NCBI RefSeq assembly: GCF_016342405.1
Contig: NZ_JAEINN010000022.1
Coordinates: 1 to 35,304, forward strand
Direction: 5' to 3'
DNA: 35,304 bases
Source: Maridesulfovibrio ferrireducens
GTDB taxonomy: Bacteria; Desulfobacterota; Desulfovibrionia; Desulfovibrionales; Desulfovibrionaceae
Shown: piece by piece, positions 7,588-15,724 of the stretch
Layout of the letters: every line of letters starts with the position of its first letter
How positions within the stretch are numbered: position 1 is the stretch's first letter
The notes under the pieces: generated by a model
What the model saw: the letters and a program-made list of their open reading frames with translations, nothing else
Told to the model about the DNA's origin: nothing
Databases searched by the model: none
Program-made: the position numbers and the translations under genes

Positions 7588-8373
7588 TATTAAACACATC
7601 CATACCAAACAAAGTAGAAATTAGCTCACCCTGTTTTGACGGGGCTTGAGCGGCAATACGCGAAAAATTATCTATGCGGTTTTTTTCAACGAAGCAAAAA
7701 CGATACAAACGTTCATTAGCGACGATTTTAACATCGTTGTCCCCAATAATTTCTGGAGCTTCAAAACTATTGGTATAAGCATTTTTCAAATATTTATTTT
7801 GATCATGAAATCTTTTGTTATCAGCTTCAGCAACATTTCCTAAAAGACCATACTCAAGTGCTTCACAGAAACTAGATTTTCCTGTTCCATTTGGCCCGTA
7901 CATAAGGACGATTTTACTCGAAAGATCAAATTCTTCAGTTTGGGAAAAGCCACGAAACGGACCGACAGAAATTTTCTTTAATGCGCATATGGGGCTGACT
8001 TGTTCTTGATGCTGGATAGGATTAATTTGAATTTCATTGCTAATTCCGCCCCAATTCAATTGGGCTAACTCAACTATTTTCTTTATGCGTTGCCCACGAG
8101 CCGTGGAGAACGGAATCAAAACATCTAAATTCAATAATACGAGATTAGCTATTTTGCAGACATCATCAAAAACAGAGTTATCGGCAAGCGTTTGCATAAA
8201 TCGTTGATATTCAGCACGGATCATATAGAATTCCTTCGTTAGCTCTTTAAGCAACATATTTATTCATCACATAAAGATGTAACTCTCAATCAAGCTAGCT
8301 TGTCAAGTTAGGCTCTAACTATTTCCCCTCTGCATGAAAAATTGCAAATATATTGCCCTCCACACCCCAAAAA

Positions 8374-8395
8374 AGTTGTACAGGAGTTGTACAGG
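8374..8395. repeat. Tandem 11-bp direct repeat AGTTGTACAGG x2 beside the tRNA attachment site
   Basis: Two perfect, adjacent copies at 8374-8384 and 8385-8395, each containing the palindrome TGTACA. They lie about 60-80 bases beyond the 3' end of tRNA-Leu, inside the putative element. Adjacent short direct repeats near a tRNA attachment site are typical of arm-type binding sites for tyrosine integrases or excisionases. No integrase gene is in the window, so the role is inferred. Confidence 0.45.
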
Positions 8396-8406
8396 GAACC
8401 ACGCAC

Positions 8407-8443
8407 AAAAAAAGGGTTTACAGTCGTTAAACTGTAAACCCTT
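8407..8443 (-). terminator. Rho-independent terminator of tRNA-Leu
   Basis: A perfect 12-bp stem, AAGGGTTTACAG (8412-8423) with CTGTAAACCCTT (8432-8443), and an 8-base loop. On the minus strand it is followed by a run of seven T (8407-8413 on the plus strand are A). It begins 9 bases after the tRNA CCA end. Confidence 0.9.
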
Positions 8444-8451
8444 GATTTATC

Positions 8452-8538
8452 TGGTACCGGGAGAGAGAATTGAACTCTCATGGTATCACTACCGGCGGAT
8501 TTTGAGTCCGCTGCGTCTACCAATTCCGCCATCCCGGC
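8452..8538 (-). tRNA. tRNA-Leu (anticodon CAA)
   Basis: An 87-base gene with a long variable arm. The acceptor stem pairs GCCGGGA with TCCCGGT (first pair G-T), discriminator A, and an encoded CCA at 8454-8452. The anticodon stem is GCGGA/TCCGC with loop CTCAAAA, which gives anticodon CAA, reading UUG. The T arm GAGAGTTCAATTCTCTC is canonical. The gene is complete, as expected if an integrating element restored the 3' end when it inserted. It is followed by its own terminator and then by the accessory element. Confidence 0.96.
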
Positions 8539-8686
8539 ACGTTGAGAAATTGTTACTATTAGATGAACCCAAAACTGTCAAGACTATTTATATGTTAGCT
8601 GTATTTAACCACTCTTTTATTGTAAACCGAAATACTAAATGTTACCCGTAGCTGCCTACATAATATATTACCATTGCGAGATTTTC

Positions 8687-9370
8687 ATGATTCCTATCGG
8701 CTCACTCGTCAACGCAGCAGCGATTATCGGCGGCTCACTTATCGGTGTTATGCTCCACAGCAGATTTCCTGAACGCATCAGACAGATTGTTTTTCAGGGT
8801 CTAGGCCTCAGCACCATGGTAATAGGTATGCAAATGGCGCTTAAGGTTCAGGACATCCTGATTCTTATATTCAGCATCCTACTCGGCGGGATAATAGGAG
8901 AACTGCTTAAGCTTGATACTCTTTTTGAGCGACTCGCCGGTAAATTAAAAAAAATAATCGGCTCAAAAGATACTGGTTTCACAGACGGACTTATCACCGC
9001 ATCCCTCATTTTCTGCATTGGAGCAATGGCGATTATCGGGTCGTTTGAGGAAGGAATCAAAGGGGATACTACCATACTTTATACAAAATCCATTCTTGAT
9101 GGTTTTGCTTCCATTGCCCTTGCCTCCACCTATGGCATGGGGGTTCTTTTCTCATTTATTCCGGTTCTTCTTTATCAGGGAGCTCTGACTATTTTTGCAA
9201 ATTCTTTTCAAGAATGGTTCTCCCCTCTCATGATTGAACAATTGACAGCTACAGGTGGAGTGCTCATACTCGGCATAAGTTTGATATTACTGGAAATAAA
9301 ACGAATTAACTTATCAAATCTACTCCCATCTCTTGGAATGGTAATTATACTTACTGCCATTTTCAAATAA
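8687..9370 (+). CDS. DUF554 family integral membrane protein
   Basis: 227 residues from the ATG at 8687. The reading frame extends 16 codons further upstream, but family members start with MIPIGSLVNA-type sequence and a GCGAG precedes this ATG by 6 bases. Seen: the family opening with GSLVNAAAIIGGSLIGVML, then FQGLGLSTMVIGMQMAL, and about six or seven hydrophobic segments, including GGIIGELL and the glycine-rich GAMAIIGSFEEG. The family is a small bacterial membrane protein group (YdfK-like) of unknown function, proposed to be transporters. It is likely transcribed alone or with the phosphatase gene 70 bases downstream. Identity as DUF554 is firm; function is unknown. Confidence 0.9.
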   Translation: MIPIGSLVNAAAIIGGSLIGVMLHSRFPERIRQIVFQGLGLSTMVIGMQMALKVQDILILIFSILLGGIIGELLKLDTLFERLAGKLKKIIGSKDTGFTDGLITASLIFCIGAMAIIGSFEEGIKGDTTILYTKSILDGFASIALASTYGMGVLFSFIPVLLYQGALTIFANSFQEWFSPLMIEQLTATGGVLILGISLILLEIKRINLSNLLPSLGMVIILTAIFK

Positions 9371-9439
9371 TTATTAATCTTTAATTATTTTTTGCTTTTC
9401 ATGATTGAATAATTGGAGCAGTTAGGTTTTAATCATAAT

Positions 9440-11635
9440 ATGAAAATTCGCTGGAAAATACTCCTCATACTGCTCATGTTTTCTCTGTTGCCGCTGATCA
9501 TAATCAGAGCTCACGGATTAAACACCCTAACAGACCTCGGTTCAGATCTTCAAACCCAAACAAGGGTCACTCTGCTTGAACGCGCAACAGACAACCTTGC
9601 CCAAATGGCTGAAGGGACCGCCGCAAGACTCAATCTTGAAGATCGGTTGTATAGAACAACTATCAAGACTCTGCAAAATGAAGCTGAAAACCTGTTAACA
9701 AAAAACGTACCGTCTACCCCGCACAGCGTTCCCTTTATAACGACCCCAAAAGGTGCGCAGAACATACCGAAACTTTATGTCCACCCGGATTATAAAAAAT
9801 CAGCAATGATGGGCCGCGGCATGCGCCTTCAACAGGGCAATCAGACTATTTCCCATAAAAAAGGAGACCTCATAGATCTCCCAATCTCAACGGAACATAT
9901 TTCTTTTTGGCTGTCACAAGGGCTCTCAACGAACGAAGCAATTCCATCAATAAATAAACTAACCCCTTTGCTGCACACCTTTCAAGCATGCAGCCAAACT
10001 CTCAACGAATTAGCATTATGGCAAGAAATCGCCCTTGAAACTGGATTACAGGCAACGTTCCCTGCACACAAATCTATCCCTCCGAGATACGACCCTCGAA
10101 TCAGTCATTGGTACAAAGAAGTCAAAAAAACACTTCAGACTCTCTGGACAGACCCTGCTCCAGATCCGGCAACAAAATCACTTTGTTACCGCCTTTCCAG
10201 TCCTCTGTTTAACGACAAGGATGAATTCATAGGAGCAGCTTCTTTGGTTGTCCCGGTAGGAACAGCTATCAGCAGTGCGCTGCTCATGAGCACCAAAAAA
10301 AACGTTAAAATAATGATGGTCTTATCAGATCATAAGAATCAGGCAAATAAAGAAAAACTCCTGGTTGTCGGACGCAACGAGGGTTCTTCTAATGAAAAGG
10401 CATCAATACAGGCACGCGGACACCTCTGGCAGATCCCGCCCGAACCGGAATGGATTTATGAAAGCAATCCTGAATTCACAACCCTTGTAAAAGATATTAC
10501 AATACAGCAATCCGGCGTTCTTCAAATAAAAGACAACGGAATTCCGTCACTCTGGACTTACAGCCCTATCAATAAATCTTTGGCCCTGCTGGTCATAATT
10601 CCGATAACAGATTTTACAGCTGAAGCTGACGAAGCGGAACAATACGTAAGCGAAAGCATCTCCCGGCAAATCAAAGATACAACTCTTATAGCTTTATCCA
10701 TAATCGCGGTCCTTGGATTTGTAGCTTATTTTGTATCGCAGAACTTATCCTCACCCATCCGCCGGATATCAGAAGCGGTAATAAAAGTGGGACAAGGCGA
10801 CTGGGGAGCAAGAGCCGAGCTGCATTCAAAAGATGAGTTAGGAGAGTTGGCGGAAAACTTTAATCTCATGGTTCCGCAACTTAGAGAACATTCATCTATT
10901 CTTCAGGCTTTATCACTGGCAGATGAGGCCCAGCAAAATTTGCTTCCTAAATCCACTCCTAAATTTTCAGGAGCTGAAATCGGAGCCAAATGTGTTTTTT
11001 CCGAAAAAACAGGTGGTGATTACTTTGATTTCATAGACTGCGCCACATGCGGAAATGATATTTTCGCCACAGCAATAGGAGATGTTTCGGGACATGGAGT
11101 CAGCGCCGCGCTGCTTATGACCAGCGCAAGGGCTTACATACGAGCCTTGACAGGACAGGGGCGGCCTCTTGTTGAAGTTGTAAGCAAAGTTAACACTCTT
11201 ATAACAGAAGACTGCGCGCAGACCGGTCATTTTATGACATTGTTCACTGCAATCTGCGACACCAAAAAGAAAACAATTAACTGGATTCGGGCTGGGCACG
11301 ACCCGGCTCTGATCTATGACCCCAAAACGGATAGTTTTGATGAACTTATAAAAACCGGACTGGCTATCGGAGTTGATGAATATTATCTCTACAAAGAAAA
11401 TTTTACTCAATTAAAAGCCGGACAGATTCTTACTCTCTACACAGATGGAATATGGGAAGCACACAGTCCGAAAGGCGAACAATTCGGCAAGTTGCAACTT
11501 CGCGAAATTATACGCGACTGTTGTGATAAACCTGCACAGGAAATAGTAGAAGAGATCCACAAACAAGTTTCAGACCACAGGAGAGGTCTTCCGCTTGAAG
11601 ATGACTGCACAGTCATCATAATTAAATTTTTATGA
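9440..11635 (+). CDS. Membrane sensor PP2C/SpoIIE-type serine phosphatase with HAMP domain
   Basis: 731 residues from the ATG at 9440; a TTG at 9413 could add nine residues, but the hydrophobic N-terminus fits better from MKIRWKILL. Layout: first membrane helix near residues 5-25; a long extracytoplasmic sensor part (to about 415, Cache-like); second helix (LIALSIIAVLGFVAYFV); HAMP (SSPIRRISEAVIKVGQGDW to LMVPQL); then the SpoIIE/RsbU-type phosphatase domain with metal-binding aspartates in GGDYFDF and GDVSGHG, and in LTLYTDGI near the end. Such proteins sense an external signal and dephosphorylate an anti-sigma antagonist or a similar partner. No STAS or anti-sigma gene is adjacent. The stop overlaps the next gene by 4 bases (ATGA), suggesting a functional pair. 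Confidence 0.9.
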   Translation: MKIRWKILLILLMFSLLPLIIIRAHGLNTLTDLGSDLQTQTRVTLLERATDNLAQMAEGTAARLNLEDRLYRTTIKTLQNEAENLLTKNVPSTPHSVPFITTPKGAQNIPKLYVHPDYKKSAMMGRGMRLQQGNQTISHKKGDLIDLPISTEHISFWLSQGLSTNEAIPSINKLTPLLHTFQACSQTLNELALWQEIALETGLQATFPAHKSIPPRYDPRISHWYKEVKKTLQTLWTDPAPDPATKSLCYRLSSPLFNDKDEFIGAASLVVPVGTAISSALLMSTKKNVKIMMVLSDHKNQANKEKLLVVGRNEGSSNEKASIQARGHLWQIPPEPEWIYESNPEFTTLVKDITIQQSGVLQIKDNGIPSLWTYSPINKSLALLVIIPITDFTAEADEAEQYVSESISRQIKDTTLIALSIIAVLGFVAYFVSQNLSSPIRRISEAVIKVGQGDWGARAELHSKDELGELAENFNLMVPQLREHSSILQALSLADEAQQNLLPKSTPKFSGAEIGAKCVFSEKTGGDYFDFIDCATCGNDIFATAIGDVSGHGVSAALLMTSARAYIRALTGQGRPLVEVVSKVNTLITEDCAQTGHFMTLFTAICDTKKKTINWIRAGHDPALIYDPKTDSFDELIKTGLAIGVDEYYLYKENFTQLKAGQILTLYTDGIWEAHSPKGEQFGKLQLREIIRDCCDKPAQEIVEEIHKQVSDHRRGLPLEDDCTVIIIKFL

Positions 11636-12480
11636 AATACTCAATTTATGAACTGGCGACTTATGGATTCGACCCTCTTCACGCTTTCTGGGAACGGGAA
11701 AGAACACAACGCGCAGTAGCCGGAGTTCTTGTAGCCTGCTTTATTGCGGCCTTAATCGGAATAGAACTGGGCAACAGAGGATGGCTTCCAGATTTTATAG
11801 CGTTAAAAACACCTGACAATCATTACCACGCTATAGGAATTGCTTTTACACTTGTCCTTTTCCTTGAAGTTATAAGCCTGATCTTTGTTCTACCCTGCTC
11901 TTTTTCAAAATCAGTAGGAAAGCAATTTGAGATTCTATGCCTTATCCTGATGCGTAACTCCTTTAAAGAACTGGTCAACTTTCCGGAACCGATCACTTTC
12001 ACCGGAGATATGACCTCCATATATAAAATACTATCGGACGGAACAGGAGCTTTTGCTGTTTTCGTTCTCCTTGGTATCTACTATAAAATTCAACGCCCGG
12101 GACCATCGCTCAAACCAACTTTTAAATTCAGATATGTTGCCTCAAAAAAACTGGTAGCCCTTCTGTTGCTGGCAATTTTTACGGTATTGGGAATCTATAA
12201 TCTAATATGCCCGCTGATGGGTAAACATTACTTCGACTTTTTCAGCATCTTTTATACTATTCTTATTTTCAGTGACATCCTGCTGGTTCTTATATCCCAG
12301 AGATTTCTCCCGTCATTCCATGCAGTTTTCAGAAACTCAGGCTTTGCTCTGGTAACCCTGCTTATAAGACTTGCTCTTGCCGCGCCTCCTTTCTATAATG
12401 CAGCTTTGGGAGTAATTTCAGCCGGATTCGCAGTTCTGCTGACTCTTGCCTACAATACGTTCTACCAAAACAAATCATAG
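11632..12480 (+). CDS. Multi-pass membrane protein of unknown function, coupled to the phosphatase
   Basis: 282 residues with about seven hydrophobic segments (near residues 28-46, 66-86, 98-110, 137-148, 170-190, 205-222 and 236-270). I do not recognise a named family. The start codon overlaps the stop of the sensor phosphatase (ATGA), so the two are translationally coupled and the protein probably works with it, for example as a membrane partner or signal relay. No catalytic motif or heme-ligand pattern stands out. The next gene (LOG family) follows after 40 bases, so the three genes are likely one operon ending at the terminator at 13148. Confidence 0.75.
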   Translation: MKYSIYELATYGFDPLHAFWERERTQRAVAGVLVACFIAALIGIELGNRGWLPDFIALKTPDNHYHAIGIAFTLVLFLEVISLIFVLPCSFSKSVGKQFEILCLILMRNSFKELVNFPEPITFTGDMTSIYKILSDGTGAFAVFVLLGIYYKIQRPGPSLKPTFKFRYVASKKLVALLLLAIFTVLGIYNLICPLMGKHYFDFFSIFYTILIFSDILLVLISQRFLPSFHAVFRNSGFALVTLLIRLALAAPPFYNAALGVISAGFAVLLTLAYNTFYQNKS

Positions 12481-12520
12481 CATTATAGCGATAACCACTA
12501 CATTTCGGAGACTGAGTATC

Positions 12521-13120
12521 ATGAAAAGTTTATGTATTTTCCTCGGAGCAAATCCAGGAAACGATGAAAAATATGCTGAAGCTGCTCGCAATATGGGCCG
12601 GGAACTGGCTAAACGTAAGCTAACTACAATTTACGGCGGTTCAGATATGGGGTTGATGGGAATTCTTGCCGAAAGCGCACTCGAAGCCGGAGGAAAAGTC
12701 ATTGGTGTTATTCCCGACAGCCTCGTAAAAAAAGATGTTTCTCACCCGAACTTAACTGAACTGCACGTCACAGAATCCATGCACGAACGCAAAGCTCTGA
12801 TGGCGGAACTTTCTGACGGATTTATAGCTATGCCGGGCGGCATCGGCACTATGGATGAAATATTTGAGATCTTTACATGGGCGCAGCTTGGATTTCACAA
12901 TAAACCCTGCGGACTGCTTAATATTGACGGGTATTACGACAAGCTTCTCGACTTTCTGGGAAGCGTTGTGGAAGAAGGATTTTTAAAGGGCGTACACAAA
13001 GACATGCTTTTAACGGCAAGCTCTCCCGCCGGAATAATTGACTCGTTTGCCGGATATGAACCGCCTGTCGTCTCCAAATGGGTGGAAAAAGCAAAAGTGG
13101 AAATTAGAAAACAACAATAA
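12521..13120 (+). CDS. LOG family protein (TIGR00730): predicted nucleoside 5'-monophosphate phosphoribohydrolase
   Basis: 199 residues from the ATG at 12521, preceded by GGAG 10 bases upstream. The longer frame from 12446 overlaps the previous gene and lacks conservation. The LOG hallmark PGGIGTMDE lies at 105-113, preceded by the substrate-loop sequence SMHERKALM (R and K conserved) and the N-terminal YGGSDMGLMG Rossmann motif. Characterised members cleave cytokinin nucleotides or other nucleoside monophosphates into base and ribose 5-phosphate; older annotations call them lysine decarboxylases, which is wrong. In a non-plant-associated bacterium the natural substrate is likely AMP or a damaged nucleotide. 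A strong terminator follows. Confidence 0.92.
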   Translation: MKSLCIFLGANPGNDEKYAEAARNMGRELAKRKLTTIYGGSDMGLMGILAESALEAGGKVIGVIPDSLVKKDVSHPNLTELHVTESMHERKALMAELSDGFIAMPGGIGTMDEIFEIFTWAQLGFHNKPCGLLNIDGYYDKLLDFLGSVVEEGFLKGVHKDMLLTASSPAGIIDSFAGYEPPVVSKWVEKAKVEIRKQQ

Positions 13121-13147
13121 AACTCAAAACACTTACATTAGATTGCC

Positions 13148-13186
13148 GGCTCTTTTCATGATTATCGTGAAAAGAGCCTCTTTTTA
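13148..13186 (+). terminator. Rho-independent terminator after the LOG gene
   Basis: An 11-bp stem, GGCTCTTTTCA (13148-13158) with TGAAAAGAGCC (13168-13178), a 9-base loop, then TCTTTTTATT. It ends the plus-strand operon. The minus-strand side has no T run, so it is not a terminator for the converging HD-GYP gene. Confidence 0.88.
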
Positions 13187-13209
13187 TTAAGTATCTAAAA
13201 TAAAACGAA

Positions 13210-14502
13210 CTAAACCTCCGGAACCGAATCAGGATCAACAAAATATGTAATGCGACTTCGCGGAGACAGATATTCATAAACATCATTCGACAACTTAGCC
13301 GGTGAAACAGAATCCGTAATAGTAAAATCGCTTTCATGTTCGAGATCAAGAATCAAAGCTTCTTTTTTAGGTATTTGCGGATCATAAAGAACAATACTTG
13401 GGGACAAGGGTTTAGCCAGATTTACTGAAACAACCATCCCTATCTGATCATTATTTAAAAGCACAATAGTCCCGGGAGGGTAAATTCCCATACAGCGGAT
13501 AAAAACAGAAAGACTTTCTTTATCCAGCATTCCTGAATACTTGGTATACATATAAGAAAGGGCTTGATAAGGAGTAAGCGATTTGGATGAATCATGCTTG
13601 TTTATTAGTCCATCATAAAAATTGGCCACAGATAAAATTTTTGTCAGTTTAGAAAGTTCATTAAACTGCATTTTTTTGGGATACCCCTTTCCGTCACACC
13701 TTTCGTGATGTTGATATACAATCTTCATCGCTTCTTTAGGAAAGTTTTCATTCTTGGATAAAATTTGTACTCCATAGAAAGGATGTTTCTGAATTACAGA
13801 TCGCTCCACATTCGTCAGCTTCCCCTTCTTACGCAAAATCTTCTTTTCTATTTTTGATTTACCTATATCATGAAACATCGCCCCCATAGCCAAATCACGC
13901 ATTTCTGTTTCTGCAAGCCCTATAGATCTCCCAAGTATTAAAGAAAGCACAGTCACGTTTAAAGAATGGTAATAAAGACTGTCATTCTGATCATCTTGAA
14001 TATTCAGCACATGCATTATAGATTCACAATCTTCCAAAAAATAGCTGGAAAGATCACTTGAAAACTGAATGGCATCCTCAATAAATTGATCATTCCCTCT
14101 ACTTATGGAAAGCATCAGAGTCTCAATTTGAGAAAGAGACAATGAATATTTTTTTACAGCCCTAGCCACAGAAGCTTTCTTCTCACGAAGAACTTTAATC
14201 CGCTTATTTTTTTCATCGTAGTAACCATCCGGAACAGGATTTTCGCCGGGAAGCACAGAATGAGGTGCCACCTTACTCTTTCGGGGAACATCAAGTGGAT
14301 CAGTCAAACTTTCATCAGGAACACATATTACTTTTTTAACGTTCAACGCTCTAAGTGTTTCTATCTGATCAAAATCCTTAATCCTGAAACTGCTTGTCAA
14401 AAAAGGATGCCTATACCATGGAACCCCTTGAAGTCTTATAAAAACTCCAGGCCTTAATCTATCTATTTCAATCAGATATTCGGAGCCTTTTGAACCGCTC
14501 AC
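13210..14502 (-). CDS. HD-GYP cyclic-di-GMP phosphodiesterase with DUF3391-like N-terminus
   Basis: 430 residues. An N-terminal DUF3391-type module (residues 8-75: IEIDRLRPGVFIRL, WYRHPF) is followed by a long linker with a helical stretch and then the HD-GYP domain. Catalytic metal ligands are present: H179 in YYHSLNV, H211-D212 in HDIGK, H240, and the HHE (265-267) ... DGKGYP signature with GYP at 273-275. It should hydrolyse cyclic-di-GMP. A beta-rich C-terminal segment (about 340-430) follows. The start codon is GTG, overlapping the stop of the upstream response-regulator gene (GTGA at 14499-14502), so both are produced together. It lacks a receiver domain of its own; the coupled response regulator may supply the input. 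Confidence 0.92.
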   Translation of the reverse strand: MSGSKGSEYLIEIDRLRPGVFIRLQGVPWYRHPFLTSSFRIKDFDQIETLRALNVKKVICVPDESLTDPLDVPRKSKVAPHSVLPGENPVPDGYYDEKNKRIKVLREKKASVARAVKKYSLSLSQIETLMLSISRGNDQFIEDAIQFSSDLSSYFLEDCESIMHVLNIQDDQNDSLYYHSLNVTVLSLILGRSIGLAETEMRDLAMGAMFHDIGKSKIEKKILRKKGKLTNVERSVIQKHPFYGVQILSKNENFPKEAMKIVYQHHERCDGKGYPKKMQFNELSKLTKILSVANFYDGLINKHDSSKSLTPYQALSYMYTKYSGMLDKESLSVFIRCMGIYPPGTIVLLNNDQIGMVVSVNLAKPLSPSIVLYDPQIPKKEALILDLEHESDFTITDSVSPAKLSNDVYEYLSPRSRITYFVDPDSVPEV

Positions 14503-15680
14503 ATCAAATCCCCGCCATCAACGGCTGTTTCAGTGACAAGATTCTCACGAATTACAATTTTTTGAGTGATGTCCATGATACTTTCAGAATTTTTATAAAT
14601 ATAATCGATCATCGCATCACTCAACTTCTGCCCCTTTGCCAAAAATTTTACACGCTGCCCCTTAATATCTCCGAACACATCTTGAGCAAGGATCATTCCC
14701 CTCTCAAGTCCAAGCGGATAAACTTCCCGAAGATAATAAGTCGCATCATCTCCGAGGATATCAATCAAACCGTTAAGCACATTCTGATCGTAACGGTCTG
14801 CTCTTCTTTTAAGCATTGAAAGAACTTCTCCTTTCGGTCGTCCCCCTAAACTCAAACGATCATAATCAGATACAACTTTAAGAATTCTGGCGCCTAAGGG
14901 AACTTCATCACCGGAAAAACCTCCATCCCTTTGATCCTGCACACAATTAGCTTCCTGCAAGGACAATATTGTTGCAACATTCTCAAAACGGGGAATACCG
15001 GAAATTAATTTTGAGGAATAACGAGTATGCTGTAAATATGTTTTGTAATCACTCCCGGAAAGAACCGCACCGTCTTCTACTTTAGCCATGAGTGGATCCG
15101 GCAGAAAAACAAAGCCTACAACAGACAACACAGCTGCAACTTCGGTACTCCATCTATCTGCTTCACTGAACTTTTGGCAGAGCGACTTTACTAAAGGCAA
15201 AATACGAGCTGTGCGTGTATACCTTTCCGGCTTCAAAAGAGAAGTAACGTCACTTACAAGATGGATTACACTTCGGACTGTTTTATTCATCAATTCTTTT
15301 TCCGAAGTAATAACCCGGTGATGTTCAAAAGCATCACGCAATGCAATTTTTAAAACCTTAGCAGAACATGGCTTAGTCAATAAACGAAAAACATCGCATT
15401 CGTTCACTGCTTCGACTGCAACCTGCAGGTCGGCTCGTCCACTAAGCAGAATACGAACAACCTCAGGCCGCACCTCTTTGGCTTTTGATAAAAACTCAAT
15501 ACCATTCATCAATGGCATATCATAATCAGAAATTATAACTTTGAAGTCGTCACGCTCCTTCAAAAGCTGTAGCCCTTCTTCACCATTGCTAACACACGCA
15601 ACTTCCGGCAATTTCTTAAGAAATTGCTTAAATAAAAGATGGCTGGCCACATCGTCGTCGACAAATAAGACCCTGTGCAT
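14499..15680 (-). CDS. Response regulator with degenerate (inactive) HD-GYP-like output domain
   Basis: 393 residues. The receiver domain (1-120) has D8, D9, phosphoacceptor D52 in IISDYDMPLMNG and K103 in LLTKPCS, so it should be phosphorylated normally. The C-terminal half follows the RpfG/HD-GYP layout, but the catalytic motifs are lost. Where active proteins read 'ALLHDIGK', this one has AAVLSVVGFVFLPDPLM. Where they have HHE..DGxGYP, it has SLQEANCVQDQRDGGF. It is therefore probably a pseudo-enzyme that signals by binding. A good GGGAGG ribosome-binding site precedes the ATG. The stop overlaps the GTG start of the active HD-GYP protein downstream, suggesting a pseudo-enzyme/enzyme pair. 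Confidence 0.9.
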   Translation of the reverse strand: MHRVLFVDDDVASHLLFKQFLKKLPEVACVSNGEEGLQLLKERDDFKVIISDYDMPLMNGIEFLSKAKEVRPEVVRILLSGRADLQVAVEAVNECDVFRLLTKPCSAKVLKIALRDAFEHHRVITSEKELMNKTVRSVIHLVSDVTSLLKPERYTRTARILPLVKSLCQKFSEADRWSTEVAAVLSVVGFVFLPDPLMAKVEDGAVLSGSDYKTYLQHTRYSSKLISGIPRFENVATILSLQEANCVQDQRDGGFSGDEVPLGARILKVVSDYDRLSLGGRPKGEVLSMLKRRADRYDQNVLNGLIDILGDDATYYLREVYPLGLERGMILAQDVFGDIKGQRVKFLAKGQKLSDAMIDYIYKNSESIMDITQKIVIRENLVTETAVDGGDLM

Positions 15681-15724
15681 TGCAAAACCTCCCTGTGACT
15701 CTCCTTAGCATAAACACCTACCCT

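Larger units (their letters stand above)
3150..8257 (-). pseudogene. Rad50/SMC-type ATPase with zinc hook and C-terminal HEPN-like domain, split by IS66
   Basis: The gene starts at 8257, is interrupted by the IS at 5117-7579, and resumes at 5116. Joining 8257-7588 to 5116-3150 (dropping the IS and one 8-bp duplication) gives 2637 bases, exactly 879 codons without a stop. In the restored 878-residue protein: residues 1-90 are an unusual helical leader; Walker A GPNGTGKSS is at 121-129; coiled coils flank a CPAC hook (C376, C379); an ABC signature LSEGH is at 638-642; Walker B and D-loop LLIFDDPVNAID end near 673; a switch His is at 700; and about 740-878 is a HEPN-like helical domain with R844-YLNKGT-H851 (R-x6-H). 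Known relatives by architecture are Rad50-like ATPases with nuclease domains used in anti-phage defence (RloC, ABC-three-component systems). The natural role is inferred. Confidence 0.85.
7535..8257 (-). pseudogene. 5' fragment of the split ATPase gene (helical leader and Walker A)
   Basis: The frame starts with ATG at 8257, three codons after an in-frame stop, and encodes native residues 1-224 down to base 7588. It then runs through the duplication and into the IS66 repeat, where it stops after about 17 foreign residues. It holds the helical leader, the strand CALKKISVGPFRGF and Walker A GPNGTGKSS, followed by the FCFVEKNRIDNFSR segment that in related ATPases forms the base of the coiled coil. 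The ribosome-binding site is weak. It is the first element gene next to the tRNA-Leu, 194 bases from the tRNA 3' end. Confidence 0.8.

Noticed and set aside
3150-8257. Naming the split ATPase gene rloC
   Set aside because: It shares the ATPase, zinc hook and HEPN idea, but has a 90-residue helical leader before Walker A and two extra operon genes; I cannot see the RloC catalytic triad with confidence.
8276-8306. Possible promoter of the ATPase operon with TTGACA (minus strand, 8301-8306)
   Set aside because: The -35 box is perfect, but no acceptable -10 hexamer lies 16-18 bases downstream.
8308-8532. A 74-codon frame on the minus strand starting MAELVDAADSKSAG
   Set aside because: It is the translation of the tRNA-Leu gene and its terminator; the DNA is explained by the tRNA fold.
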